A stretch of DNA of 64,000 nucleotides from NCBI RefSeq assembly GCF_008831285.2, contig NC_045138.2, positions 43,517,115-43,581,114 on the forward strand, written 5' to 3'. Below, piece after piece: positions 1-10,090 of this stretch. The DNA is from Nymphaea colorata (lineage: Eukaryota; Streptophyta; Magnoliopsida; Nymphaeales; Nymphaeaceae). The stretch's first letter is position 1; each line of letters begins with the position of its first letter. A program made the translations under genes and the position numbers. Under the pieces are notes generated by a model. The model was not told where the DNA came from. It made no database searches and saw only the letters and a program-made list of their open reading frames with translations.

Positions 1-984
1 GTGAAAAGCAATAATTGGAAACTATACTATGTTAAGATTTCAGGTTTGGCTGTAGTTGAGTATTATCTTACTAGATTGCATAAGACTTGTTATAGCCAAG
101 CTAACTAAATCTGATTTAAATGTATCAACAAAATAGAAGCATTTATAAGTTCCATTCAAAATTAGAAAAAACAGTACTATCAAGGGTATGCCCTTATACT
201 AGAATTTATGTTATAGGAGTAGAACATGAGGGATAAAATAATTTTATAGAGGCACTTTAGCAATGACAACTTCACAATGTTTTTGACTAATAGTGAAAAC
301 AAATTATCCAATAAGTGTAAAACCTCTTGTTGAAAGTTTTGCTAGATTATAATCTTCCAAGAATCTAATTATTTACCATGTCTATCCTTTCTCACTCAAG
401 GTGAGGTCATCTAGGCTGCAAGTGTTACTTGGAACATGGTTTTTCTGCCTTGCACGAAATTGGTGTACTAGTTTTTCAAATTTCCAACTAGTTTGCATTT
501 CCTATTCTGGTGTTCCATCTTGTATGGATGCATCTCGAGCTTCATCTTCACCCTCATGGCTTTGAACTGAGGGCCCTCTACAAAGAACAATATGTCTCTA
601 TATCTTGCTTCTTTTTTCAGCTTGGCTCTCTGTGCCCACCACCCCCCTCTTTCCTTTCTCGGCCACTCACCTGGTGCTCCATATTCGTGTCTACCTACAA
701 AAATCCTAGGGGAACAACTAAAGTGGAGGGACTAGCATCAGCTCAATTGGGTTGTGGTTATCCTCTTTAGTAGTTGTTTCTTTTACTGTAGAGATGGCTG
801 TCCTCAGTTCCCCCAAGCTCCATGAGAGTTGTTTTTGGGACCTCCATACCTCCTAAGATTAAGGCCTTGCTTAGGCCTCTATTGACTCATCTGTATTAAT
901 TATTCTCCTGCTGCACCAGGGATTGCTCATAGTGTCTAGATCCAGGTGATTCATGGTCTTCCTCCTCACTCTATATAAGAAGTT
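1..984. other. Unassigned flank, no gene seen
   Basis: AT-rich sequence without a convincing coding frame. A GTG-started frame at 510-770 has no recognisable motif and is probably chance. By position, this stretch should include the start of gag and the 5' LTR of the old copia element whose gag relic starts near 985. I could not find a sequence here matching the degenerate LTR at 9,786-10,090, so that 5' end is either lost or lies outside the window. Confidence 0.4.
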
Positions 985-1500
985 GGAAGCAATCAGTTGT
1001 TTGAATCAGGAAACATTGTCTGTGGTTGTTTACTATACCAGGCTGAGCCACTGAAGGCTTATTGGAATGAAGTTTCATCTTATGATGTGCTTCTTCCTTG
1101 TTTATGTGGAGCTATGGGATAAATTTCAGCAAAGCAATAGGGAGACAGTCATAGAGTTTCTAATGACCTTAAATGAACCTTACAATAGTATTAGAGGCCA
1201 GATTCTACTCCTTGATCCTCAACTAAAATCTATGCATTGGAACTGCAAGACGAAGAGCAACAAGAAGCGTGGAGTCAAGTTTCTATGCCTAAACATGTAA
1301 GTTTAGTTGCTTCAGATAATAGATCTATAAAAAATCAAAACAATAGGAAGCAACAATTCTTTTGTACTTATTGTCATGTCTTGGGCCATACTCTTGATTG
1401 TTGTTTCAACTTAAATGGATTTTCATACAATCAAAGGAGCAAAATCAAAATCTAAGAAGGGGTCAAATGCATCTAGTGTGGAACTGGACAAGATAAACCA
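985..1500 (+). pseudogene. Old copia gag relic (UBN2-like region and zinc knuckle)
   Basis: Across two or three frames the translation follows a plant copia Gag: a segment with NQETLSVVVYYTRLSH, then ETVIEFLMTLNEPYNSIRGQ typical of the UBN2/retrotran_gag domain, then a CCHC knuckle of spacing C-X2-C-X4-H-X4-C in CTYCHVLGHTLDCC near 1,360-1,402, followed by LNGF. Gag would form the virus-like particle and the knuckle would bind RNA. Frameshifts near 1,100-1,130 and 1,240 and the lack of a start codon show it is dead. It runs up to the TSD of the young insertion. Confidence 0.7.
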
Positions 1501-1517
1501 ATCTACTACAACTTCAA

Positions 1518-1522
1518 TCATT
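1518..1522. repeat. Left target-site duplication TCATT
   Basis: TCATT directly precedes the 5' LTR and is repeated exactly at 6,805-6,809 after the 3' LTR. This is the 5-bp duplication expected of an LTR-retrotransposon integrase. Confidence 0.95.
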
Positions 1523-1915
1523 TGTTAAAATATAAATCCTTCACCAGCACGTTGAAGAGGAGTCTCTTAGGATTCCACCTCCTTGTAGAATGTGTTAAGA
1601 TATTTAATGTCCTTGTAACATGTGAAGAGTCTCCTAGGATTCTATGTTGTAGTTAATATCCTTGTAATATGTGAAGTCTCTTAGGTTTCTATAATGTAAT
1701 TAATGTCCTTGGAGCTTGTGAAATCTCCTAGGATTCTACGATTGGAGACTCTTAGAATTCTGGAAATGGGATTATAAATAGAGGCCGTGCAAACCATTTT
1801 GGCCATGGCTTCTTCTCCTCAGTTTCTTCTTGTTTTCATTCTCTCTCTCTCTCTCTCTCTCTTCCTGCGTGAGTGCTGTTTTCTGGTTACAGATATTGGT
1901 GCTAGATTTCTATCA
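1523..1915 (+). repeat. 5' LTR of young copia
   Basis: It begins TGTTAAAATATAAATCC and ends TTTCTATCA. Compared with the 3' LTR it differs by A versus G in CTATaATG, by T versus C in GGCCaTGG, and by a CT run about 28 bp shorter. It contains the TATA box and a pyrimidine-rich tract (CT run at about 1,841-1,862) downstream of it, as expected of an R/U5 leader. Confidence 0.95.
1773..1780 (+). promoter_or_regulatory. TATA box of copia 5' LTR
   Basis: TATAAATA lies about 140 bp before the LTR end and is followed by AGAGGCCGTGCAAACC. Its position and context fit the Pol II promoter of a copia LTR. The same box is at 6,634-6,641 in the 3' LTR. Confidence 0.75.
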
Positions 1916-1927
1916 TGGTATTAGAGC
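1916..1927 (+). other. Primer-binding site (initiator tRNA-Met)
   Basis: TGGTATTAGAGC directly abuts the 5' LTR. It matches the usual plant copia PBS TGGTATCAGAGC except for one C-to-T change. It would prime minus-strand cDNA synthesis. Confidence 0.9.
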
Positions 1928-2136
1928 GCCAGGTTACGTTATCTCTACCAAACGAAATGCCCAAACAGGTCTGATCTGGTTAGAACTCTTTTCTCATCTT
2001 GTCTCTATCCTGAATTTACTTTTCTCTTGCGCAATTCTTGTTCGTTTTTCTTCTTGCTTACCCAAGGACACATCTTGTTATATCGTGTCTTCTTTCCCTC
2101 TCATCTTCTACCTATATACCATTCCTTTCTGCTGTC

Positions 2137-2664
2137 ATGGAAAACCTTTCGCATTCTGGCATGTCCTCAAGTTTTCTTCCTCACCTTATTACCGAAAAAC
2201 TCAACCATGAGAATTATCTGATCTGAAAAAGGCAAATCATGCCTTTCATAAGAAGTCAAGGCCTCTTTGGACATCTCGATGGTTCAACAAAGGCTCTACC
2301 AATATCCGTTTTACAGGAAATAAAAAATGAGGCAGGAGAAGTTATTGCTGTTCATGAAGACAACAATCCTGAACATGCTATGTGGATGAGACGTGATCAA
2401 AGTCTGGTTGCGTATATTTTGTCCACTTTATCTCAACAAGTGTTACTTTCAGTTTCTGATGATTGTACTGCAGAAGAATTATCGGAAACCCTTGCTGATA
2501 CCTTTTCCCAAATATCAGAAGCTCGAATTATGTACTTAAAGAAAGAATTTCAGAATTTGAGCAAAGGTTCAACGTCTATCATGGATTATTTGGGGAGTAT
2601 TAAGGCCATCGCAGACCAACTTGCTGCCTCGGGGAATAACATTTCTGATAAGGAAAAGGTGTAG
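2137..2664 (+). pseudogene. gag: Young copia gag, N-terminal part with nonsense codons
   Basis: I chose the ATG at 2,137 because it opens a frame that starts MENLSHSGM and leads into a KLNHENYLI motif typical of plant copia Gag N termini. A TGA at 2,224-2,226 sits where the family has Trp (NYLI-W), and the frame then continues in phase through KRQIMPFIRSQGLFGHLDG to a TAG at 2,662-2,664, where Gln is expected. Both look like single transitions (TGG to TGA, CAG to TAG). The reading then has to change frame near 2,700 to join the zinc-knuckle part. The product would be capsid protein but cannot be made at full length. Confidence 0.85.
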
Positions 2665-2674
2665 CAAACCTTGA

Positions 2675-5620
2675 ATGGACTTGGGCATGATTATCATGCT
2701 TTTATTACAACATGAAATGAATATGAAAAGAGTCATTGAAAGGACTGATCAAGGGAACTCCCAAAATGTGTTGGCTATGAATGTAAAGTTTGGTAAGAGC
2801 CATGGGAACTCCAACCTTGGTGGTCGTGGCATTCTACCAACACCACATAACCAAGGTATGTCTCCTGTGGATACTTCAAGAAAAATACCAATTTGTTTTC
2901 AGTGCAACAAGAAAGGACACATGAAGGCACAGTGTTGGTTTAATCCTCAAAATAAAAACAAAGGGGTAAGACATGATTATAAACAAGGAGGACAAAGTTC
3001 TAAATCCACCGCTGAAGATATGCAACAGCTATTGATGACCGCATTCTCAAAGATGACTATAAAGCAAAATGAGCAGGGAGAATGGTTCTTGGATTCAGGT
3101 GCAGCTACCCATGTGACAGGAAATGCAGGTAAATTGACTAACTTATCCCCTCATTACGGTAGAAGTTGCATTATAACAGGTAATGGAAAATCTCATCCCA
3201 TTACACATATTGGAAATGCACATATTCCATTGTCATCCTCGTCTCTATCATTGTCTAATGTTGTTCTTGCTCCCAATATCAAAAAGAACATCATTTCCAT
3301 TTCTAAACTCATTGATGATACAAGCTCTTCTGTTGAATTCACACCTTCTTCTGTCTATGTCAAGGACCTCCAAACGAAGAAAATGTTTGCTAGAGGGGAG
3401 CGTCAAGGGAATATGTACGTCCTCAAGGAATGTCTACCCAAGGATTCATCCACTTTTGATATAGGATTGAAGACATTTTCTCTTTCTCATAATGCGTCAT
3501 CAGTGCCAAGTTCTTGCCATTTTCAATCAAAAGTAAGGGGCCCTAACCAATTTTTGGAGTCTGATTTGTGGCATAGTCAGCTAGGACACTGTGGTCGACA
3601 TTTCATTGAAAAACTTGTCACAGATAGTCTCATTCCAAGATCAAGTTTACCTCTTACTTCAAGTGTCAAAAAATGTTCAAGTTGTGGACTTTGTAAGAGT
3701 CATGTTTTACCTTTCCATAATATAAATCAAAAGGCTTCCAAACCTTTTGAAACTATTTTTTCTGATGTATGGGGGCCAGCCCCTATTGATTCCATGTCTG
3801 GGTCAAGATATTATGTCTTATTCATTGACTCTTACTCACGTTTCACCTGGATTTACTTTATGAAACACAAATCAGAAGTACCTCACATATTTCGAAACTT
3901 CTATGCCATGATTCAAACTAAATTTTCATCCAATGTGGTGCATTTTCAATGTGATGGAGGGGGAGAATATTCCTCGCTTGATTTTATTGAATTTCTATGT
4001 GAAAAAGGGATAACTAAACAAATTTTCTGCCCTTACACACCACAACAAAATGGTGTAGTTGAGCGGAAACATCGACATATAGTTGAAAGCGCCATGAGCA
4101 TGATGCATGATACTAATGTGCCCATTTCCTTGTGGACTGAAGCCTTCCATACTGCTGTATACATAATAAATTGTTTGCCTATGACACTCTTGATGTATAA
4201 ATCACCATATTTTACACTCTTAGGCAAACAACCTGATTACAAGAACTTGAAGGTTTTTGGTTGTGTATGCTATGTTCACGTTGATGCTGCCTTGAGGAAC
4301 AAGTTTCAAGACAAAGCTATTCAATGTAGATTCGTTGGATACGCTGATGAATATAAAGGTTTTCGATGCTATGATCCAACAACTAAACGTATCAAAACTT
4401 CAAGAAATGTCATTTTTGATAAACATAGTTTTGATAATACAAATGAAATGCCTATGACCATTGAATCTTATGATCCCTGGACCAGTACACAGTTATTCAA
4501 TGCAGATCCTGTTATAAAAAATGATGTGCCTCAAAATGAAGATCCAGAGAGAGCAATACAACCGTCGGATATGGCTCAAAGTGAAAATCAAGAAGATCCA
4601 ACACAGTCATCAAGTCATCATGAAAACAATAATGAAGAACAGAGCAACGATGCACATCGATATTCGGGTCTTATCTACAGTCGACGACTAAGGGACAGAG
4701 ATGCTCACAGTGAAGAAGACAACATGCCCCACCTTAGAAGATCCCAACGCATTCGTCATCCCATTCACAGGTGGGTTAGCTATGATTCTTTATCACTTGA
4801 TTTTCAGTTATTCATGGCAAAAGTTGGCAAGGAGGAAGAACCTACTTCATTTGATCAAGTATCAAAATCACATCATTGGAGAAAGACTATGAAAGAAGAA
4901 ATGGATGCCTTGCATGAATGTGGAACATGGGAGATCGTTCCGAGGCCACACGAAAAGAACGTAGTGGGCTCCAAATGGGTATACAAAATTAAATACAAAC
5001 CTGACGGCAGCATAGAAAGACACAAAGCAAGGTTAGTAGCAAAAGGGTTTACACAACAATATGGAGAAGATTATGATGAGACATTTAGCCCTGTGATCAA
5101 AATGGGAACAATTCGCGTGATTATATCATTGGCAGTTGAATATGGATGGAGACTACATCAAATGGACGTGAAGAATGCTTTTCTTCATGGTGATTTAAGG
5201 GAGGAAGTATATATGGAACAACCTCCAGGATACACGAAAGGAGACTCTCATGCATGGGTTTGCAAACTAAGAAAATCTATTTATGGACTTAAACAGGCCT
5301 CACGTTCGTGGTTTGACAGTTTCTCTTGCAAGATTCAAGAATGTGGTTTTCGGAGATGTCCTCTAGATCACTCTCTTTTCATTTATCGAAAGGAAAACAT
5401 ATTTACTTTACTTCTTATATATGTTGATGATATTGTTATCACAGGCAATTCAGAAAAACACATAGAAGAAGCTAAAGTTTTGATGATGCAGAACTTCAAA
5501 ATGAAAGAGCTTGGTGATTTACGATTCTATCTTGGAGTGGAGATTGATAGGCACAATAATCACCTCACATTGACACAACACGTTGGATCTGCTGAAAAAG
5601 TCAGGCATGTCAGATTGTAA
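2675..5620 (+). CDS. pol: Copia Gag C-terminus, protease, integrase and reverse transcriptase
   Basis: Open frame of 981 codons; its ATG is arbitrary because the true polyprotein starts upstream. Visible in order: CCHC knuckle CFQCNKKGHMKAQC at residues 74-87; aspartic protease DSGA at residues 140-143; GAG-pre-integrase from about residue 298 (LWHSQLGH); integrase D,D35E triad at D364, D427 and E463, with DGGGEY where DNGGEY is usual; an integrase C-terminal segment; RT with KARLVAKGF, MDVKNAFLHGDL and the YVDD catalytic box at residues 916-919. All catalytic residues are intact. The frame is lost at about 5,580, just before RNase H, apparently through a small deletion, and it ends in a stop at 5,618-5,620. 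Confidence 0.92.
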   Translation: MDLGMIIMLLLQHEMNMKRVIERTDQGNSQNVLAMNVKFGKSHGNSNLGGRGILPTPHNQGMSPVDTSRKIPICFQCNKKGHMKAQCWFNPQNKNKGVRHDYKQGGQSSKSTAEDMQQLLMTAFSKMTIKQNEQGEWFLDSGAATHVTGNAGKLTNLSPHYGRSCIITGNGKSHPITHIGNAHIPLSSSSLSLSNVVLAPNIKKNIISISKLIDDTSSSVEFTPSSVYVKDLQTKKMFARGERQGNMYVLKECLPKDSSTFDIGLKTFSLSHNASSVPSSCHFQSKVRGPNQFLESDLWHSQLGHCGRHFIEKLVTDSLIPRSSLPLTSSVKKCSSCGLCKSHVLPFHNINQKASKPFETIFSDVWGPAPIDSMSGSRYYVLFIDSYSRFTWIYFMKHKSEVPHIFRNFYAMIQTKFSSNVVHFQCDGGGEYSSLDFIEFLCEKGITKQIFCPYTPQQNGVVERKHRHIVESAMSMMHDTNVPISLWTEAFHTAVYIINCLPMTLLMYKSPYFTLLGKQPDYKNLKVFGCVCYVHVDAALRNKFQDKAIQCRFVGYADEYKGFRCYDPTTKRIKTSRNVIFDKHSFDNTNEMPMTIESYDPWTSTQLFNADPVIKNDVPQNEDPERAIQPSDMAQSENQEDPTQSSSHHENNNEEQSNDAHRYSGLIYSRRLRDRDAHSEEDNMPHLRRSQRIRHPIHRWVSYDSLSLDFQLFMAKVGKEEEPTSFDQVSKSHHWRKTMKEEMDALHECGTWEIVPRPHEKNVVGSKWVYKIKYKPDGSIERHKARLVAKGFTQQYGEDYDETFSPVIKMGTIRVIISLAVEYGWRLHQMDVKNAFLHGDLREEVYMEQPPGYTKGDSHAWVCKLRKSIYGLKQASRSWFDSFSCKIQECGFRRCPLDHSLFIYRKENIFTLLLIYVDDIVITGNSEKHIEEAKVLMMQNFKMKELGDLRFYLGVEIDRHNNHLTLTQHVGSAEKVRHVRL

Positions 5621-6389
5621 GCCTGTTGGAACTCCTAGTGTTCTAAATCAAAGACTAGGTGCTCAAGATGGGGAGTTATATGAAGATCCTACGCAATATC
5701 AAAGTATTGTTGGGGCACCTCAATATCTTACATTTAATATAACAGATATTATATATGCTGTGAATCAAGTATCTCAATTTATGCATGCACCTAGAGATAC
5801 TCACATGGATGCTGTCAAAAGAATATTAAGATATCTTAAAGGGACAGCAGAAGATGGCTTAGTTTATGGTAAGAGTGAAAATATAACTACTGGACATCAA
5901 CTTATGACATTCACAGATGCAGATTGGGCTGGAGATCCCGATCAAAGAAAGTCCATTTCTGGTTTTTGTATTTTCATTGGACATAATCTTGTGTCTTGGA
6001 GTTGTCGAAAGCAAAAGGCAGTAGCAAGATCCAGCACTGAAGCTGAATACAGATGCATGGCTGCAGGTACTGCTGAAGTTACATGGGTTAGACATTTACT
6101 AGAAGACATTGGAGAAAAGATTAAAATATCAATGTTAATGTGCGATAATCAAAGCGCTATTAACATTGCCTTTAATCCCGTACAACATGGTCGAACAAAG
6201 CACATTGAAATTGATCAACACTTTGTTAGACAAAAGGTGGAAGATAAGGAGATTCAGCCTATTTATGTTCGTACAGATGAACAAGTTGTAGACTTATTTA
6301 CAAAAGGATTAACAAAGGAACGATTCTGGTTTCTAAAAGGCAAGTTGTACATGGTGCAAAACCATGCACAACTTGAGGGAGGGTGTTAA
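5583..6389 (+). CDS. pol: Copia RT tail and RNase H, frame-shifted part of pol
   Basis: Continuation of pol in the +1 frame relative to the main frame. It starts mid-protein (DLLKKSGMSDCKPVGTP), so there is no genuine start. RNase H residues are present: TDADWAG (Asp near residue 112), STEAEYR, CDNQSAI, and the family's end motif VDLFTKGL. RNase H removes the RNA strand of the hybrid during reverse transcription. It runs to within 15 bp of the 3' LTR. Because of the upstream shift it could only be made by frameshifting. Confidence 0.9.
   Translation: MDLLKKSGMSDCKPVGTPSVLNQRLGAQDGELYEDPTQYQSIVGAPQYLTFNITDIIYAVNQVSQFMHAPRDTHMDAVKRILRYLKGTAEDGLVYGKSENITTGHQLMTFTDADWAGDPDQRKSISGFCIFIGHNLVSWSCRKQKAVARSSTEAEYRCMAAGTAEVTWVRHLLEDIGEKIKISMLMCDNQSAINIAFNPVQHGRTKHIEIDQHFVRQKVEDKEIQPIYVRTDEQVVDLFTKGLTKERFWFLKGKLYMVQNHAQLEGGC
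6373..6383 (+). other. Polypurine tract of young copia
   Basis: TTGAGGGAGGG directly abuts the 3' LTR start TGTTA. This is the standard plant copia PPT, which primes plus-strand synthesis. Confidence 0.9.
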
Positions 6390-6694
6390 AATATAAATCC
6401 TTCACCAGCACGTTGAAGAGGAGTCTCTTAGGATTCCACCTCCTTGTAGAATGTGTTAAGATATTTAATGTCCTTGTAACATGTGAAGAGTCTCCTAGGA
6501 TTCTATGTTGTAGTTAATATCCTTGTAATATGTGAAGTCTCTTAGGTTTCTATGATGTAATTAATGTCCTTGGAGCTTGTGAAATCTCCTAGGATTCTAC
6601 GATTGGAGACTCTTAGAATTCTGGAAATGGGATTATAAATAGAGGCCGTGCAAACCATTTTGGCCACGGCTTCTTCTCCTCAGTTTCTTCTTGT

Positions 6695-6754
<60 letters not shown>

Positions 6755-6804
6755 TGCGTGAGTGCTGTTTTCTGGTTACAGATATTGGTGCTAGATTTCT
6801 ATCA
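6384..6804 (+). repeat. 3' LTR of young copia
   Basis: 421 bp, TG...CA. It is nearly identical to the 5' LTR, with two transitions. A CT run at about 6,700-6,751 is roughly 28 bp longer than in the 5' copy and explains the size difference. A TATA box is at 6,634-6,641. The TSD TCATT follows at 6,805-6,809. Confidence 0.95.
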
Positions 6805-6809
6805 TCATT
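6805..6809. repeat. Right target-site duplication TCATT
   Basis: Exact partner of 1,518-1,522. Confidence 0.95.
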
Positions 6810-6924
6810 CACTGCTAAGACTCAATGAAGGAATCAGTACCTAGCTTCACATGGATGAATATGTTATGCTTAAACAACCTCTGAAAGGCAAGCTCGCTTC
6901 TTAGGCCACTTTCACATGTATGAC

Positions 6925-7386
6925 ATGTTCCCAAAGGAACATCTAGATAATCAACATTGGTGCTAGTGACCACATGTCGTCATCTCCTAATCTAATGACT
7001 TATGTGTTATCCTTGTCTTTATCATTTTTTGTAAAACTACTTGATAGTAAAATTGTTCATGCAACCTATATTGGTCGACTTTCCCTTTCACAATCATTAA
7101 TTCATAATGATTGTATTTTCTACCCTGCTTTCTTTTTAATCTAGTGTCTGAGAGTAAACTAGCCCAACAATTTGGCTATCATGTTATTTTTTATTCTCAT
7201 GGTTGCTTTATGCAGGGCCTAAACTACATGATGATGACTGCTTTGGGTGACTTTAAAAATGGATTATCCATCTACATGCTTCCAACCCCTTCGGCCTTCA
7301 ATTCCACCATTTTGACAAGTGGCTTAAAGCATTTTGATGTCTGGAACCTAAGAACAAGACATCCCACTACGTCCAAGAGCCAATAG
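6925..7386 (+). pseudogene. Old copia protease and GAG-pre-integrase relic
   Basis: GASDHM at 6,959-6,976 corresponds to the protease DTGASDHM box, with the catalytic Asp-Thr replaced by Asn-Ile. Downstream, FNLVSESKLAQQFGYHVIF and then DFKNGLSIYML match the segment linking protease and integrase (usually NLISVSKLT...GVGEEKNGLYYL). Several frames are used. This continues the gag relic upstream of the young insertion. Confidence 0.65.
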
Positions 7387-7429
7387 TTTTTTAAGTATGA
7401 TTCTAATGTCAAATTGTCAAATAATTGTG

Positions 7430-8260
7430 TTGTGTGTAAGCTTTCAAAGCAAACTAGGTTGTCATTTAATTTGAGTGGGTCCTTCTCTTCTTCTCCACTT
7501 TAATTGTTGCACTGTGACATATGTTTCTTAACTATTGTTGATGATTATACCCAAGCTTTATAGGCATACCTCATAGAATGCAAGAGGGAAACAAGTTACA
7601 AGATGAGAAGTTTTATTAATATGGCAGAGAAACAACTCAAATCTGTTAGGATCAAGATAACAACTGAAAATGGACTGGAGTTCTTTTTAAGTGAGTTGAG
7701 AAATATTTTTGATCGATAAAGGAATTGTGGATCAACATTCGTCTACTTACACTCGCCAGTAGAATGAAGCAATGGAAGGAAGACACCACCTCATCCTTGA
7801 TGTTGCCAAGTACTCAAAATTTCAATCTGGATTACCACTGACACTCTGAGATGAGTGCACTCTTATTGTTGTTTATCTTATAATCATGTTCCAACCTCCA
7901 GGCTGCAAAATCAAACTCCTCTTGAAGAACTGCTCAAAAGGAAACCATTCTACTCCCATCTTCATGCCTTCAATTGTCTCCACTATGCAACCAAGTTGTA
8001 CCCAAAGATTAAATTTGATCAAAGAGCTATTTGGTGTTACCCCATTGGACAACAAGCCTACAAACTCTATGACCTTGAAAAGCATAAAGTGCTTACAAGC
8101 AGAGATGTTACCTTTGTTGAAAATGTATTCCCCTTCAAACTAGCTAACAACTTTCCTAAGTCCCTTATTCTTCCATTACCCACTCTGGAGAATCAGCCTT
8201 ATGAAAGCAATGGCTCTTTGGATACTATCAACCATGAACCAATGTCATTAAAGAACTAGA
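7430..8260 (+). pseudogene. Old copia integrase relic
   Basis: A Cys motif CVCKLSKQTR, a core fragment with VDDYTQA and ITTENGLEF, and then a good C-terminal match at 7,880-8,150: TPLEELLKRKPFYSHLHAFNCLHYATKL and YKLYDLEKHKVLTSRDVTFVENVFPF. These correspond to the family's TPYELL...FGCLCYA and FTSRDVTFHENIFPF. The frame carries stops and shifts, including TAG in place of sense codons around 7,560 and 7,770. Dead. Confidence 0.75.
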
Positions 8261-8614
8261 ATCTCAGTTCAACTGAAAAAGAACTTGCTGAAAACAATTA
8301 AGTTATGAATTATGTACCAAAAGTTCTCAATCTGACCCTCAAAATACTCTTCCTATTGAAGTGACTAAAGTTCAATTGCTTCACAATCTGATCAAAATCA
8401 GCAACGTTGCGTTTGGCGATCAACCTAAAGAACAAGGCCCTCAATACTATTGAGAGATTATTACTACAGAGCAGCTGTTGAAGGGTCACCTGCATCAGTG
8501 CATCAAAGAGGATGACTAAAACCAAGTACTCATTTTCCCAAGTTCTTCCCTTCTCTCGTTGTTCACTTTGTCACTTTGCTTTTCTGTTAAACATCTATTA
8601 GCATGTGGAACGTA

Positions 8615-8760
8615 CATCCTTTGATAAAGCTATACATGATCCTAAATGGAAGAAAGCCATGATGAACCAAATTAAATCTTTAGAGGACAACAGTACATGG
8701 AATCTTGTTTTGATTCCTATCAACATTAAACTTGTGCTGTGTAGATGAATGTATCAAATC
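8615..8760 (+). pseudogene. Old copia reverse transcriptase N-terminal relic
   Basis: The translation FDKAIHDPKWKKAMMNQIKSLEDNSTWNLV matches the start of copia RT (family form W..AM..EI.AL..N.TW.LV). The LDVKNAFLHG and YVDD regions are absent; sequence from about 8,760 to 9,080 gives only scattered matches, so most of RT has been deleted or scrambled. Confidence 0.65.
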
Positions 8761-9084
8761 GAGTATAAAAAAAAATGAAGAAGTTGAGAGGTTTAAGGCT
8801 ATATTGGTGGCAAGTGTGATGATCAGGTAGAAGGGACTATTATGAAAACTTATGCAACAGTGGTCAAGTAGGTGACAATTCGTTGCTTTGTAGAAATTGC
8901 AGTGAAAAAGAAATTGACATTTGCTTCAAACAGATGTGTTTAATTCCTTCCTAAAATATGGTATTTTTTTTCTACCCCAATGAAAATACACGTGACATTT
9001 TAGATGAAGTTGGATTGATCAGTGCAAAATCTTCAAAGACCCCAAAGGAACATTGGTTGGATTTGTAAGCAACTAGTGTTGAAA

Positions 9085-9740
9085 ATCTAAAAGATTCTTC
9101 AAGATATCGTGAACTAGTTGGGTGTTTCATTTATTTGACTATAGCCAGGCCCAATATCATTTTTGCCATTCATATGCTTAGCAGGTACATGCAGCATCCA
9201 ACCACTACTCATCTTGCAACGACACTCAAAGTGCTATGATATTTGAAATCACATCTAGGACATGGTCTATTCTTCTCGACAACAGGTAATTTTTAACTAA
9301 CTACATTTTGCAATGCTGATTCGGCAACATGTAAAGAGACCAGAAGGTCCGTTACAGGTTACCACATATTTAAGGTGATAATATGATATCTAGGAGAGCT
9401 AAGAAATAAAAGACATTGTCTAGATCGTCTGCCAAGGCTGAATAAAAAGACATGGCAGACACATGTTGTGAAGTTGTTTGGCTAAGCAATAGTTTAAGTG
9501 ACTTGAAGGTGGATCATTTGTCCTTTGGTCAACTAATGTGTGATAATAAGTCAGTGATTCAAATGGCAGTCAAGCTAGTTCAGCATGAATGTACAAAACA
9601 CATCAAACTTGACTGCCACTTGATAAGAGATCTGGTGAAAAATGGAACAACTGCCACAAAATATATATTGTCCAAGCATCAGTTAGGAGATTTGTTTACT
9701 AAATCTCTCTCCCCAAGCCTCAATTTGCCTCCTTGAAATC
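9085..9740 (+). pseudogene. Old copia RNase H relic
   Basis: In several frames: ELVGCFIYLTIARPNIIFAI, then FCNADSA..CKETRRSVTGYHIF (RNase H TDADWAG..DRRSTSGY region with the first Asp kept), then LMCDNKSVIQMA and HIKLDCHLIRD, and a terminal QLGDLFTKSL at about 9,680-9,710. This order is the normal end of copia pol, and a PPT follows. Numerous stops. Confidence 0.75.
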
Positions 9741-9773
9741 CAAGCTAGGTGTATGGGAATAACATGCCACAAT

Positions 9774-10090
9774 TTGAAGGGAGGGAGTCTTAAGGGTATT
9801 TCAAACTGCTATTAAGCAAATTGTATACAAAATTTCTGTGGTGCAGAAATTCCATCTCGTGGGTAGACTATTAGAAAATTTTCTATAGTTTACGAACATG
9901 GAAGATCAAATCATATCTGAAGCACATAGAAACTTGTTCTGTCTAACAAAGTTATTTGATTCGTTGATTTGTAATACTCTTATAACAACCTATGGTATAA
10001 ATTGGTGTGAAGTGATTTTAGTGATGAACTTTCTCCATTAGATGCAATCATATCTCTCTCTTGCTTGCCTTTTTGCTCTTTATTTCCACA
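9774..10090 (+). repeat. PPT and probable degenerate 3' LTR of the old copia
   Basis: TTGAAGGGAGGG lies directly after the RNase H relic and is followed by AGTCTTAAGGG, close to the TGTTAAGGG start of many copia LTRs. A TATAAATT-like box lies near 9,993 and a CA end is possible near 10,090. No 5' partner is visible, so the right boundary is a guess. Confidence 0.4.

Larger units (their letters stand above)
1523..6804 (+). mobile_element. Young Ty1/copia LTR retrotransposon, 5.28 kb
   Basis: Complete structure: a 393-bp 5' LTR, a PBS complementary to initiator tRNA-Met, gag-protease-integrase-RT-RNase H in copia order (integrase before RT), a PPT, a 421-bp 3' LTR, TG...CA ends and a perfect TCATT TSD. 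Apart from a CT-microsatellite length change, I see only two LTR differences, both transitions, so the insertion is recent. The coding region is nevertheless broken: two in-frame stops in gag, a frame change between gag and the main frame, and another before RNase H. It would need proteins supplied in trans. The copia lineage cannot be assigned without an RT tree. Confidence 0.95.
985..10090 (+). mobile_element. Old degenerate Ty1/copia element, split by a younger copia
   Basis: Pieces of one copia polyprotein appear in the canonical order gag, zinc knuckle, protease, GAG-pre-integrase, integrase, partial RT and RNase H on both sides of the young insertion at 1,523-6,804. A PPT-like purine run lies at about 9,774-9,785, followed by a probable decayed LTR. 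The frames carry many stops and shifts, and most of RT, including the YVDD box, is missing between about 8,760 and 9,080. The young element landed between the zinc knuckle and the protease. The element is dead, and no matching 5' LTR was found. Confidence 0.75.

Noticed and set aside
510-770. 86-codon frame near the left edge
   Set aside because: Starts at GTG, has no domain or codon pattern of a gene, and the surrounding DNA is decayed retroelement flank.
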